Assembly: GCA_032117595.1 (NCBI GenBank)
Contig: JAULYZ010000087.1
Span: 1 to 64,000, forward strand
Direction: 5' to 3'
DNA length: 64,000 nucleotides
Origin: WLJO01 sp032117595
GTDB taxonomy: Bacteria; Actinomycetota; Acidimicrobiia; Acidimicrobiales; Ilumatobacteraceae
The position numbers and the translations under genes are program-made. Numbering within the stretch: position 1 is the first letter of the stretch; each line of letters begins with the position of its first letter. Positions 8,804 to 17,120 of the stretch are shown in pieces. Below the pieces are notes generated by a model. That model saw nothing but the letters and a program-made list of their open reading frames with translations. It searched no databases and was not told the origin of the DNA.

Positions 8804-9262
8804 TCAGACGTAACTGCGGAAGATGATCTCGGCCACGCAGCTCGGCTTGGAGGCGCCCTCGCACTCGAAGGTGAACTCCATGGTGGTCTCGACACCGCCA
8901 GCGATGTCCTTGACGTCGAGCAATTTCACCCCGAGGCGCAGGCGTGCGCCGACGGGGACCGGTGAGGGGAACCGGACCTTGTTGCCGCCGTAGTTGACGC
9001 CCATCGAGAAGCCGTGGATCTGTACCACCTGCGGGTACATCACCGGCCCGAGGGACAGCGTGAGGTAGCCGTGTGCGATCGGCGCACCGAACGGGCCCTT
9101 CTTGGCGCGCTCCACGTCGACGTGGATCCACTGGAAGTCGCCGGTTGCCTCGGCGAACTGATTCACCCGCTCCTGAGTGATCTCCATGTACGGGCTGTAA
9201 CCGAGGTGTTGGCCGACGAGCGACTTGAGCTCGTCGGCACCGTTGATGACACGTGCAGACAT
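8804..9262 (-). CDS. MaoC-like (R)-enoyl-CoA hydratase/dehydratase
   Basis: 152 residues, a single hot-dog domain. The hydratase-2 motif GDFQWIHVDVERA...GPFGAPIAHG supplies the catalytic Asp42 and His47 pair that adds water to trans-2-enoyl-CoA. Length matches the stand-alone MaoC/PhaJ type. ATG 9262 was chosen because the domain begins right after it; the upstream extension to 9340 is basic and non-conserved. It is followed on the same strand by the SDR, and together they could do successive hydration and oxidation of an acyl-CoA. Divergent from the LLM gene pair at 9361. Confidence 0.85.
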   Translation of the reverse strand: MSARVINGADELKSLVGQHLGYSPYMEITQERVNQFAEATGDFQWIHVDVERAKKGPFGAPIAHGYLTLSLGPVMYPQVVQIHGFSMGVNYGGNKVRFPSPVPVGARLRLGVKLLDVKDIAGGVETTMEFTFECEGASKPSCVAEIIFRSYV

Positions 9263-9348
9263 GTCCCTTGTGTACCAGACCGACCGACCCCGCCGAAACG
9301 GGACGGGAGTGGTGCCGCCGGGTCGGGGCCCACTGCCCACCGGCCAAC

Positions 9349-9354
9349 TAGGTT
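9349..9354 (+). promoter_or_regulatory. -10 element TAGGTT, leaderless
   Basis: Lies 6 nt before ATG 9361, so transcription should begin at the first codon of the LLM gene. No purine-rich ribosome site fits in the space. Confidence 0.55.
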
Positions 9355-9360
9355 TCGGCC

Positions 9361-10206
9361 ATGCGCTTCGCCTTCTCGACCGCTCCGCAGATGTGCACCT
9401 GGGAGGAGCTGTTGCCGATCTGGACCGCCGCCGACGAGGTGGAACTCTTCGAGAGCGGCTGGACCTTCGACCACTTCGAGGCGATCTTCACCGGCAACCG
9501 CGCCGACCCCTGCATGGAGGGATGGATCACCCTGACCGCACTGTTGGCTGCCACGAGGCGCCTGCGCGGCGGGGTGCTCGTCACGGGCATGGTGTATCGG
9601 CACCCCGCTGTACTCGCGAACATGGCGGCGACGCTCGACCTCACCAGCGCAGGCCGGCTCGAACTGGGTGTCGGCGCCGCATGGAACCTCGACGAGTGCG
9701 ACGCCTATGGCATCGAACTCGGGACCATGACCGAGCGATTCGATCGCTTCGCCGAGGGACTCGAGGTGATCCGCCTGCTGCTCACCCAGGAGCGTTCCGA
9801 CTTCGACGGGCGCTACTTCCAGCTGCAGGGCGCCTACTGCAATCCCAAGCCGCTCCAGCAGCCCTATCCGCCGATCACGATCGGCGGGCGGGGCGAGAAG
9901 CGGACGATTCCGCTCGTGGCGAAGTACGCACAGCACTGGAACTTCCCCGGGAACTCAGACGATCCCTTCGCCGAGTACCAACGCCTCGCGGCGGTCCTCG
10001 ACGAGGAGTGCGCGCTGATCGGTCGAGATCCATCGGGGATCGTGCGCTCCGCGAACGTCTGGTCACGGGACGGGCTCGACGCACTGGCACGTTCGGTGGA
10101 CCGATATGCCGAACTCGGACTCGACCTGGTGATCGTCTCGATGCCGAGACCATTGCGCGTCGACGATGTGTACGCGATCACCAAGGTCCTCGAGGCGCGG
10201 CGATGA
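9361..10206 (+). CDS. Luciferase-like (LLM) flavin/F420-dependent oxidoreductase
   Basis: 281 residues, a TIM-barrel of the bacterial luciferase superfamily. The conserved stretch GGVLVTGMVYRHPAVLANMAATLDLTSAGRLELGVGAAWN (residues about 60-98, quoted as linked shorter motifs: GVLVTGMVYRHP, AATLDLTSAGRLELGVGA) is typical of F420-using members, and PPITIGGRGEKR follows near 175. Substrate unknown. It overlaps the next LLM gene by ATGA (10203-10206), and a F420:NADP oxidoreductase lies 1.7 kb downstream, which supports F420 rather than FMN as cofactor. Confidence 0.85.
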   Translation: MRFAFSTAPQMCTWEELLPIWTAADEVELFESGWTFDHFEAIFTGNRADPCMEGWITLTALLAATRRLRGGVLVTGMVYRHPAVLANMAATLDLTSAGRLELGVGAAWNLDECDAYGIELGTMTERFDRFAEGLEVIRLLLTQERSDFDGRYFQLQGAYCNPKPLQQPYPPITIGGRGEKRTIPLVAKYAQHWNFPGNSDDPFAEYQRLAAVLDEECALIGRDPSGIVRSANVWSRDGLDALARSVDRYAELGLDLVIVSMPRPLRVDDVYAITKVLEARR

Positions 10207-11141
10207 GCCGCCCGTTCAGGTTCGGGGTGATGACCTCGGGCAAACAGACGCAGGCCGACTGGCGCGACTTCGTCCGTCGGGTCGATTCGTTGGGCTACCA
10301 CGTGTTGAACATGCCGAATCACCGTGCAGCTCCCGGGTTCTCGCCGTTGGTCGCGATGGCGTCGGCGGCCGAGATCAGTGACCGACTCCGGCTCGGCACG
10401 CTCGTGCTCGACAACGAGTCGGTCGATCCGGGCGTCATCGCCAAGGACACTGCGACGCTGGACGTGCTCTCGGGCGGTCGGCTCGAGGTGGGGATCGGGG
10501 CTGGCTGGCTTGCGGCCGACCACACGTCCATCGGCCAGCCGTGGCGGGGTGTCGGCGAACGCGTCGATCGACTCGCCGAGGCAATCGAAGTACTGAAGGC
10601 GTGCTGGTCGGGAGCCACAGCATCGAGGGAGGGTCGGCACTTCCCGCTCGATGGTGTCCGAAACGACCCGCTCCCGGTGCAGCAGCCCGGTCCGCCGCTG
10701 CTCGTGGGTGGCGGCGGCGAGCGGGTGCTTCGCCTCGCAGCGCGCACGGCCGACATCGTGAGTCTCGTGCCGAACATGGCGGCAGGCCGACTCGGGCCCG
10801 AGTCGGCCGCCGACGGACGCGGTGACGCCACGGCGAGAAAGGTGTCGTGGGTGCACGAGGCTGCCGGCGAGCGGGCAGATGCAATCGAGTTGCACACGAA
10901 CCTCACGCAGGTGATCGCCACCGACGACAGGGCGGCAGGACTTGCCAAGGTGAAGCGCGGCTACGGCCTCGAGACGGACGCTGAAGCGCTCGCGGTTCCC
11001 CACGCCGTGGTGGGGACGGTCGCCCAGATGGCCGAGCAGTTGCTCGAGCGGCGTGCCACCTACGGGATCTCGTACTACACCGTCTTCGAAGCGGGTATGG
11101 AGGCCTTTGCCCCGGTGCTTGCCGAGCTCTCTGGTCGCTGA
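10203..11141 (+). CDS. Luciferase-like F420-dependent oxidoreductase (TIGR03621-like)
   Basis: 312 residues. N-terminal FRFGVMTSG, then LRLGTLVLDNESVDPGVIAKD and LSGGRLEVGIGAGW around residue 90, and PPLLVGGGGERVLRLAA near 165 mark an F420-dependent LLM enzyme. It differs clearly from the preceding LLM protein, so the two are not a recent duplication and could form a heteromeric or sequential pair. Start ATG 10203 overlaps the preceding stop. The much longer open frame (to 9225) overlaps the first gene and is not used. Confidence 0.85.
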   Translation: MSRPFRFGVMTSGKQTQADWRDFVRRVDSLGYHVLNMPNHRAAPGFSPLVAMASAAEISDRLRLGTLVLDNESVDPGVIAKDTATLDVLSGGRLEVGIGAGWLAADHTSIGQPWRGVGERVDRLAEAIEVLKACWSGATASREGRHFPLDGVRNDPLPVQQPGPPLLVGGGGERVLRLAARTADIVSLVPNMAAGRLGPESAADGRGDATARKVSWVHEAAGERADAIELHTNLTQVIATDDRAAGLAKVKRGYGLETDAEALAVPHAVVGTVAQMAEQLLERRATYGISYYTVFEAGMEAFAPVLAELSGR

Positions 11142-11159
11142 CCCGACCGGCGTGCCCGC

Positions 11160-11165
11160 TACGGT
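11160..11165 (+). promoter_or_regulatory. -10 element TACGGT, leaderless
   Basis: Ends 6 nt before ATG 11172 of the enoyl-ACP reductase gene. Confidence 0.55.
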
Positions 11166-11171
11166 GGGCGC

Positions 11172-11939
11172 ATGGGCTTGCTCGACGGGAAGAACATCGT
11201 GATCACCGGCGTGCTCACCGATGCATCGCTGGCATTCGGCGTTGCCAGACTTGCTCAGGAGCAGGGTGCTCAGGTTGTGCTCACGGGGGCTGGGCGCGGT
11301 CTCAGCCTCACCGAGCGCACGGCGCGAAAGTTGCCCTCGCCGGCCCCGGTCTTCGAGTTCGATGTCACCTCGGTCGATCACGTGGCCGAGGTCCGCTCCC
11401 ACGTCGCCACGCACTGGGGTCGCGTCGATGGCGTGCTCCACTCGATCGGCTTCGCGCCCGAGGTGTGCCTCGGTGACGACTTCATGGCCGCACAATGGTC
11501 CGACGTGTCGGTTGCGGTCCATGTGTCGGCGTACTCGCTCAAGGCGCTGGCCGACGCCTTCGTCCCGCTCATGGGAGGCGGAGGCTCGATCGTCGGGCTC
11601 GACTTCGACAACACCGTTGCGTGGCCTGCGTACAACTGGATGGGTGTCGCCAAGTCGGCCCTCGAGTCGACCAGCCGGTATCTCGCCAAGGAACTCGGGC
11701 CGAAGGGAATCCGCTGCAACCTCGTCGCCGCAGGGCCCATCAAGACCATGGCAGCCAAGTCCATCCCCGGGTTCAAGAAGTTCGAGGACGTGTGGGACGA
11801 CCGTGCGCCACTCGGCTGGAACGTGACGGACTCCTCGGCGGTTGCCCGCGCCTGCGTGGCACTGCTGAGCGACTGGTTCCCCGCCACCACCGGTGAGATC
11901 GTCCACGTCGATGGCGGCTACCACGCCGTCGGCGCCTGA
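11172..11939 (+). CDS. fabI: Enoyl-[acyl-carrier-protein] reductase, InhA/FabI type
   Basis: 255 residues. Reduces trans-2-enoyl-ACP with NADH in the last step of fatty acid elongation. It carries the divergent SDR active site Y-x6-K as YNWMGVAKSALES (Tyr154, Lys161), almost identical to the mycobacterial InhA segment, with LDFDNTVA before it matching the InhA substrate-pocket region and ITGVLTDASLAFGVA in the cofactor loop. Length is close to InhA (about 269). No FabG (mabA) gene lies upstream as in mycobacteria. Followed after 16 nt by the F420:NADP oxidoreductase, probably the same unit. Confidence 0.92.
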   Translation: MGLLDGKNIVITGVLTDASLAFGVARLAQEQGAQVVLTGAGRGLSLTERTARKLPSPAPVFEFDVTSVDHVAEVRSHVATHWGRVDGVLHSIGFAPEVCLGDDFMAAQWSDVSVAVHVSAYSLKALADAFVPLMGGGGSIVGLDFDNTVAWPAYNWMGVAKSALESTSRYLAKELGPKGIRCNLVAAGPIKTMAAKSIPGFKKFEDVWDDRAPLGWNVTDSSAVARACVALLSDWFPATTGEIVHVDGGYHAVGA

Positions 11940-11955
11940 GGAGCGCAGCACCACG

Positions 11956-12612
11956 ATGCAGATCGGGATTCTCGGCGGAACCGGCAGTGCAGGCAGCGGG
12001 CTCGGGGCCCGGCTTGCGTCGGTGGGTTATGACGTGATTCTCGGGTCGCGCTCGTCAGATCGAGCAATCGCTGCTGCCGACGAGATCATCTCCGAGCACC
12101 CCGAGCTCCGCGGTCGGATCCGGGGCGGTGACAACCATGCCGCCGCCGGTGCCGATGTGGTCGTGATTGCAACTCCTTGGGATTCGGCTGCCACCACCGC
12201 ACGAGAAAACGAGGCTGCGCTCCGCGGAAAGGTCGTCATCTCGATGGCGAACGCGCTTGTTCGGGTGGGCAGCGAGTTCCAGCCGCTCGTCCCACCTCGC
12301 GGGAGTGTGGCGGCCCACGTGAGTGCAGCGGTGCCCGGTTGCCGCCTCGTGGCCGCCATGCACCACCTCCCGGCGAAGGAGCTCGGTCGGATCGATCACC
12401 CGATCGACTCCGACGTGCTCATCTGTTCGGACGACCCGTCGGCGACTGCGGTGGTGATGGAGATCGTGGATCGGATTCCCGGCTGCCGGCCCCTCGATGC
12501 TGGTGAGCTCTCGAACGCCATGGCGATCGAGGCCTTCACGGCGGTGCTGCTGCAGTTGAACGTCAAGTACAGGACCCGCGTGGCGCCAAAGCTCAACGGG
12601 ATCAAGAACTGA
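11956..12612 (+). CDS. fno: F420:NADP+ oxidoreductase
   Basis: 218 residues. Moves hydride between NADPH and coenzyme F420, which feeds reduced F420 to LLM enzymes. The N-terminal dinucleotide fold reads MQIGILGGTGSAGSGLGARL, with VILGSRSSDRA for the NADP phosphate; GADVVVIATPW, AAMHHLPA and a C-terminal NVKYRTRVAPKLNGIKN complete the family pattern. ATG 11956 was chosen because the glycine-rich motif must be near the N-terminus. Downstream of fabI by 16 nt and next to mshC. Two LLM genes sit just upstream. Confidence 0.9.
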   Translation: MQIGILGGTGSAGSGLGARLASVGYDVILGSRSSDRAIAAADEIISEHPELRGRIRGGDNHAAAGADVVVIATPWDSAATTARENEAALRGKVVISMANALVRVGSEFQPLVPPRGSVAAHVSAAVPGCRLVAAMHHLPAKELGRIDHPIDSDVLICSDDPSATAVVMEIVDRIPGCRPLDAGELSNAMAIEAFTAVLLQLNVKYRTRVAPKLNGIKN

Positions 12613-12623
12613 GGCCCTGCAAG

Positions 12624-13754
12624 ATGGTGATGCGACTGTTCGATACCGCCCGGCAGGCCGTCGTGCCGTTCGAGCCGGGCCCCACGGTCCTGATGTACAC
12701 GTGCGGCATCACGCCCTACGACGCAACGCACCTCGGTCACGCCGCCACCTTCATCGCCTACGACGTGCTCCAGCGTCGACTCATCGACCTCGGCCACACC
12801 GTGAAGTGCGTGCGCAACGTCACCGATGTGGACGACCCGCTCTTCGCCAAGGCCCGACAGTTGGGCGTTCACTACCTCGACCTCGCAGCGGGCGAGGAGG
12901 CGCGCTTCGAGCGTGACATGGTGGCGCTCAACGCTCTCCCGGTGTACAGCACGCCCCGTGCTTCGTCGGCAATTCCCGACATCCGCGGCTTCATCGGCAT
13001 GGTGCTCGACCGCGGGTATGCCTACCAAGCGGGGGGTTCGGTGTACTTCGACGTCACCAAGTTCCCCTCCTTCGGCCAGGTGAGCCACTACACCAATGAC
13101 GAGATGATCGAGTTCGCCCGTGAGCGCGGTGGCGATGTCGACAACCCGGCGAAGCGTCACCCGCTCGACTTCGTGCTCTGGCAGCCGTCTGCGCCCGACG
13201 AACCTGCCTGGGACACCATGTGGGGCCCCGGTCGGCCCGGCTGGCACATCGAGTGCTCCGCCCTCGCCCTGCGCGAACTCGGCACCACCATCGACCTGCA
13301 CGGCGGCGGGAGCGACCTCATCTTCCCGCACCACGAGTGCGAGCGCGCCCAGAGCGAGGCGGCCACGGGCGAGCCCTTCGTGCGTCACTGGATGCACACC
13401 GCGATGATCTACATGAACGGACACAAGATGTCGAAGAGCCTCGGCAATCTGGTCTTCGTCGACCGTCTCCGCCAGACGTGGGATCCGCGGGCGATCCGTC
13501 TTGCCATCATCGAGCACCACTACCGCACACCGTGGGAGTGGGACGACTCGGTGATGCCGCGCAATGCAGACCGTCTCGCCCGTTGGCGGACTGCTGCACG
13601 CGGTGGTGACGGTGAGGACGTGCTCGCGTCGGTGCGGGAGCGACTCGACGACGACCTCGACAGCGCAGGCGCAGTCGCCGAGGTTGATGCCGCCGCTGCT
13701 GCAGGCCGAAACGTCTGGCCCGCAGCGTCGTTGCTCGGCGTCGAGCTCGCATGA
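12624..13754 (+). CDS. mshC: Cysteine:glucosaminyl-inositol ligase (mycothiol synthesis)
   Basis: 376 residues. Couples cysteine to GlcN-inositol, the third step of mycothiol synthesis. It is a shortened class I CysRS relative: CGITPYDATHLGHA holds the HIGH-type motif and the first zinc cysteine, NVTDVDDPLF follows, WHIECSALAL supplies the second cysteine, FPHHECE the zinc His/Glu, and HKMSKSLGN the KMSKS loop. The length and the absence of a full anticodon-binding domain favour MshC over CysRS, and the segments match mycobacterial MshC closely. ATG 12624 or 12630 could be the start. Its presence shows the cell makes mycothiol, a low-molecular-weight thiol restricted to Actinobacteria. Confidence 0.93.
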   Translation: MVMRLFDTARQAVVPFEPGPTVLMYTCGITPYDATHLGHAATFIAYDVLQRRLIDLGHTVKCVRNVTDVDDPLFAKARQLGVHYLDLAAGEEARFERDMVALNALPVYSTPRASSAIPDIRGFIGMVLDRGYAYQAGGSVYFDVTKFPSFGQVSHYTNDEMIEFARERGGDVDNPAKRHPLDFVLWQPSAPDEPAWDTMWGPGRPGWHIECSALALRELGTTIDLHGGGSDLIFPHHECERAQSEAATGEPFVRHWMHTAMIYMNGHKMSKSLGNLVFVDRLRQTWDPRAIRLAIIEHHYRTPWEWDDSVMPRNADRLARWRTAARGGDGEDVLASVRERLDDDLDSAGAVAEVDAAAAAGRNVWPAASLLGVELA

Positions 13755-13790
13755 CGCCGGGTTCCGGCAAACCGGCCGCAGCGAGCGTCG

Positions 13791-13796
13791 TACACT
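13791..13796 (+). promoter_or_regulatory. -10 element TACACT, leaderless
   Basis: Ends 6 nt before ATG 13803 of the acyltransferase, in the 48-nt gap after mshC. Confidence 0.55.
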
Positions 13797-13802
13797 CCGG
13801 AC

Positions 13803-14528
13803 ATGACGATCCCCGAGTACCGGGGCGCGGGCCCCTCGCAGGACCGCTTGCGTGCCGTGCTGGCCCCGCTCGCCCGGTGCGTCTGGAAGATCCATCTCGA
13901 GGGCTTCGAACGTCTGCCGCAATCGGGTCCAGCCATTCTGTGTCCGAACCACATCTCGTTCATGGACTCAGCGTTCCTGATGCTCACTGTGCCGCGTCGG
14001 ATCAGCTTTGTCGGCAAGGCCGAATACATGGGCTCCTGGAAGACGAAGTACTTCTTCCCGTTCATGGGGATGATCCCGATCGATCGGGCCGGGGGTGAGC
14101 GAAGCCGCGCAGCGCTCGATGCAGCCGCAGCGGTGTTGCGCCGTGGTGAGCTGTTCGGCATCTACCCGGAGGGCACCCGGAGTCGCGATGGAGTGCTGTA
14201 CCGCGGGAGGACCGGCGCCGCGCGCCTGGCGGTCGACGTTGGATGCCGGATCTACCCGGTGGGCATCGTGGGCACGGCTGAGATCCAGCCGCCCGATGCC
14301 CGAATCCCGAAGCCGTTGCGCTCGTGCAGTCTGCGAATCGGCCCTCCGATCGATCCGGCCAACTATCCGTCGTCCGATACCGATCCGGGCGCGTTGCGAT
14401 CGATCACCGACGACGTCATGCGCGCGATCCAGGCCCTGACCGGTCAGGAGTACCGCGACATCTACGCAGGCACTGCGGACGACTCGGGGATCGGCGAGGG
14501 CGCCGGGGGCGCGGCCGCTCCGGACTGA
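13803..14528 (+). CDS. plsC: 1-acylglycerol-3-phosphate acyltransferase (PlsC family)
   Basis: 241 residues. Acylates lysophosphatidic acid to phosphatidic acid at the membrane. The catalytic HX4D box is NHISFMD (His50, Asp55) and the acceptor-binding motif is YPEGTRSRDG near residue 120; KAEYMGSWKTKYF and GMIPIDRAGG lie between. Length is typical. Upstream of thrS and the lipid island (pgsA, patA), and so consistent with phospholipid supply there. The C-terminal 25 residues are Gly/Ala-rich and probably disordered. Confidence 0.88.
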   Translation: MTIPEYRGAGPSQDRLRAVLAPLARCVWKIHLEGFERLPQSGPAILCPNHISFMDSAFLMLTVPRRISFVGKAEYMGSWKTKYFFPFMGMIPIDRAGGERSRAALDAAAAVLRRGELFGIYPEGTRSRDGVLYRGRTGAARLAVDVGCRIYPVGIVGTAEIQPPDARIPKPLRSCSLRIGPPIDPANYPSSDTDPGALRSITDDVMRAIQALTGQEYRDIYAGTADDSGIGEGAGGAAAPD

Positions 14529-14562
14529 ACGAAACAACGCAGTTGGACTCGCGGCCTCTCAG

Positions 14563-14568
14563 TAGGCT
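14563..14568 (+). promoter_or_regulatory. -10 element TAGGCT, near-leaderless
   Basis: Ends 10 nt before ATG 14579 of thrS. The gap leaves no room for a T-box or attenuator, so thrS is not controlled by a leader here. Confidence 0.5.
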
Positions 14569-14578
14569 CAACGGCCGT

Positions 14579-16552
14579 ATGTCAGAGATCGCTGTGTTGC
14601 TCCCCGATGGCTCGTCCCGCTCGCTGCCGGCCGGCGCAACGGCGTACGACCTCGCTGCGGCGATCGGGTCCCGGCTCGCGAAGGCTGCGGTGGCGGCGGT
14701 GGTGGACGGCGAGGAGCGCGACCTCTCGTCGCCGTTGAGGAACGGCAGTCGGGTAGCGATCGTCACCGAGGGCACCGATGAGGGCAGGCACGTGCTGCGT
14801 CACTCCACGGCACATGTTCTGGCGCAGGCGGTCATCCAACTGTTTCCGGGGGCCAAGTACACGATCGGCCCGGCCATCGAGGACGGCTTCTATTACGACT
14901 TCGAGCTGCCCGGCGGTGCCACGTTCGCCGAAGACGACCTTGCACGCATCGAGGTGCGTATGCGCGAGATCATCAAGGCGAACCAGCCCTTCGTGCGCGA
15001 CGAGCTGCCCGCTGGTGAGGCGCTCCGGGTGTTCGCCGACCAGCCCTACAAGTGCGAGATCATCGAGCGGGTCTCCTCGGGAGCCGCCGACGGCGCCGAT
15101 TCCGGGGAGGTCGGCTCGGGCGAGACCATCAGCGTCTACCGGAACTCGGAGTCCTTCGTCGATCTGTGCCGTGGCCCGCATGTGCCCAGTACGGCGCGAC
15201 TCGGGCACTTCAAGCTCATGAAGGTGGCCGGTGCGTACTGGCGGGGGAGCGAGAAGGGCCCGATGCTGCAGCGCATCTACGGCACAGCCTGGGAGTCGAA
15301 AGATGCGCTGGCCGAGCACCTGCACCGCCTCGAGGAGGCCGAGAAGCGCGATCACCGCCGCCTCGCCACCGAACTCGACCTGCTGAGCTTTCCCCAGGAA
15401 CTCGGCGGTGGGCTCGCTGTGTGGCACCCCAAGGGCGCGATTGTCCGCAAGCTCATGGAGGACTACAGCCGCATCCGTCACCAGACGGGCGGTTATGAGT
15501 TCGTCTTCACGCCCCACCTCGCGAACGCCAACCTCTTCCAGACCTCGGGTCACCTCGACTTCTACAAGGACGGCATGTACCCGGCGATGGAGATGGACAA
15601 CGGTGTCTATTACCCCAAGCCGATGAACTGCCCGATGCACTGCCTCATCTACCGTTCGAGGCAGCGCTCGTACCGCGAATTGCCGCTGCGTCTCTTCGAG
15701 CTCGGGACTGTCTACCGCTACGAGCGGGCAGGCACCCTGCATGGCCTCATGCGTATTCGGGGCTTCACGCAGGACGACAGCCACATCTACTGCACCGAGG
15801 ACCAGCTGCAGGACGAGATCGCGTCGCTGCTCGACTTCGTGATGAGCGTGCTGCGCACCTTCGGTTTCCACGAGTTCACCGCCAACCTCTCCACCAAGGA
15901 CCCTGCCAAGTACGTCGGCGACGATGCGATCTGGGATCGCGCCACCGACGCGCTCCGGAATGCCCTCGAGCGCTACGGCCTCTCCTACAAGGTGAAAGAG
16001 GGCGACGCCGCCTTCTACGGACCCAAGATCGACATCGACGTGAAGGATGCGATCGGACGTACGTGGCAGTTGTCCACCATTCAGTGCGACTTCAACCTGC
16101 CCGAGCGATTCGGTCTGGAGTACGTGGGCGCCGACAGCGGCCGTCACCGGCCGATCATGCTGCACCGCGCCCTGTTCGGGTCCGTCGAGCGCTTCTTCGG
16201 CGTGCTCGTCGAGCACTACGCGGGAGCGTTCCCAGCGTGGCTCGCCCCGGTGCAGGTGCGGGTGCTCCCGGTCGCAGCCAGTCACCAGCAGTACGCAGAG
16301 TCGATCATCGCCCGCCTCGCAGCGGCGGGCTTCCGCGCGGATCTCGTGGACTCGTCGGATCCGCTCGGAAAGCGGATCCGCAACGGAAAGCTCGAGAAGA
16401 TTCCGTACGTCCTGGTGGTGGGCGACACCGACGTGTCGTCCGGCACGGTGGGCGTCAACCCGCGCGGCGGCGACGTCGAACGCGACGTGAGTGTCGATTC
16501 GTTCATCGAGCGGCTGCGCGCTGACGTTGCTGTCGCCAGCGTCGGTGCCTGA
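14579..16552 (+). CDS. thrS: Threonyl-tRNA synthetase
   Basis: 657 residues, full length. Order: TGS domain (1-60, LPDGSSRSLPAGATAYDLA), second N-terminal editing domain with HSTAHVLAQA (about 80) and the Cys of VDLCRGPHVP, class II core with zinc-binding MNCPMHC, LHGLMRIRGFTQDDSHIY and a late MLHRALFGSVERF motif 3, then the anticodon domain. ATG 14579 keeps the TGS domain; the longer frame to 14324 overlaps plsC. First gene of a unit with the HIT protein, as in mycobacteria. Confidence 0.97.
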   Translation: MSEIAVLLPDGSSRSLPAGATAYDLAAAIGSRLAKAAVAAVVDGEERDLSSPLRNGSRVAIVTEGTDEGRHVLRHSTAHVLAQAVIQLFPGAKYTIGPAIEDGFYYDFELPGGATFAEDDLARIEVRMREIIKANQPFVRDELPAGEALRVFADQPYKCEIIERVSSGAADGADSGEVGSGETISVYRNSESFVDLCRGPHVPSTARLGHFKLMKVAGAYWRGSEKGPMLQRIYGTAWESKDALAEHLHRLEEAEKRDHRRLATELDLLSFPQELGGGLAVWHPKGAIVRKLMEDYSRIRHQTGGYEFVFTPHLANANLFQTSGHLDFYKDGMYPAMEMDNGVYYPKPMNCPMHCLIYRSRQRSYRELPLRLFELGTVYRYERAGTLHGLMRIRGFTQDDSHIYCTEDQLQDEIASLLDFVMSVLRTFGFHEFTANLSTKDPAKYVGDDAIWDRATDALRNALERYGLSYKVKEGDAAFYGPKIDIDVKDAIGRTWQLSTIQCDFNLPERFGLEYVGADSGRHRPIMLHRALFGSVERFFGVLVEHYAGAFPAWLAPVQVRVLPVAASHQQYAESIIARLAAAGFRADLVDSSDPLGKRIRNGKLEKIPYVLVVGDTDVSSGTVGVNPRGGDVERDVSVDSFIERLRADVAVASVGA

Positions 16553-16561
16553 TCACGTGTC

Positions 16562-17089
16562 ATGAGCGAAGTGGCGCGACTCTGGAACGGGTGGAGGAAC
16601 GCGTATGTCACCTCGGCCGGTGCCGTTGGTGGCGTGGGGAGCGATGATGCATCGTCGGGTCGCGGTTCGGTGTTCACCCGGATCCTTGCCTCGGGTCTGA
16701 GCGACGACGAGACCTACATCGTCCATCGCGGGTCGGGGGTCTTCGTGATCCTCAACGCCTTTCCGTACTCCGTCGGGCACCTTCTCGTGCTGCCGTACCG
16801 CGAGGTGGCCGACCTCGAGATGCTGACGCCCGGCGAGACCACGGAGTTGTGGAGCACGGTGACCGACGCGGTGAGGGCACTCAAGGTTGCTTACCGACCC
16901 GACGGCGTCAACCTCGGCGTGAACCTCGGCAAGCCTGCAGGCGGGAGCGTGAGCCAGCACCTGCACGTGCACGTGCTGCCGCGTTGGTCGGGCGACGTCA
17001 ACTTCATGGAGGCGATCGCAAACACCCGCACGCTTCCCGAGGCCCTCGTCGACACGGCCGCCAAGGTTCGGGCGGCCTGGCCCCGGTAG
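16562..17089 (+). CDS. HIT-family hydrolase/phosphorylase, Ap4A phosphorylase-like
   Basis: 175 residues. The histidine triad HLHVHVLPR (His133, 135, 137) is intact, and the N-terminal WNGWRNAYV matches the W-x2-WR-x2-Y opening of actinobacterial HIT proteins. The mycobacterial homologue between thrS and pgsA is a diadenosine tetraphosphate phosphorylase, and the same position here supports that activity. It would clear Ap4A, a side product of tRNA synthetases. Follows thrS by 9 nt. Confidence 0.87.
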   Translation: MSEVARLWNGWRNAYVTSAGAVGGVGSDDASSGRGSVFTRILASGLSDDETYIVHRGSGVFVILNAFPYSVGHLLVLPYREVADLEMLTPGETTELWSTVTDAVRALKVAYRPDGVNLGVNLGKPAGGSVSQHLHVHVLPRWSGDVNFMEAIANTRTLPEALVDTAAKVRAAWPR

Positions 17090-17106
17090 GGCCTGTGCTG
17101 CGCCGG

Positions 17107-17112
17107 TAGCGT
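17107..17112 (+). promoter_or_regulatory. -10 element TAGCGT, leaderless
   Basis: Ends 8 nt before ATG 17121; an in-frame GTG at 17118 is an alternative leaderless start. Confidence 0.45.
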
Positions 17113-17120
17113 GATTGGTG

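Noticed and set aside
9864..11954. Minus-strand frame of 696 codons opposite the LLM genes and fabI
   Set aside because: Antisense shadow; composition is that of a reversed high-GC gene.
14529..14578. T-box or attenuator upstream of thrS (also considered for hisS and alaS)
   Set aside because: The gaps are short and the -10 elements lie 8-10 nt before the start codons, so no leader RNA exists to fold.
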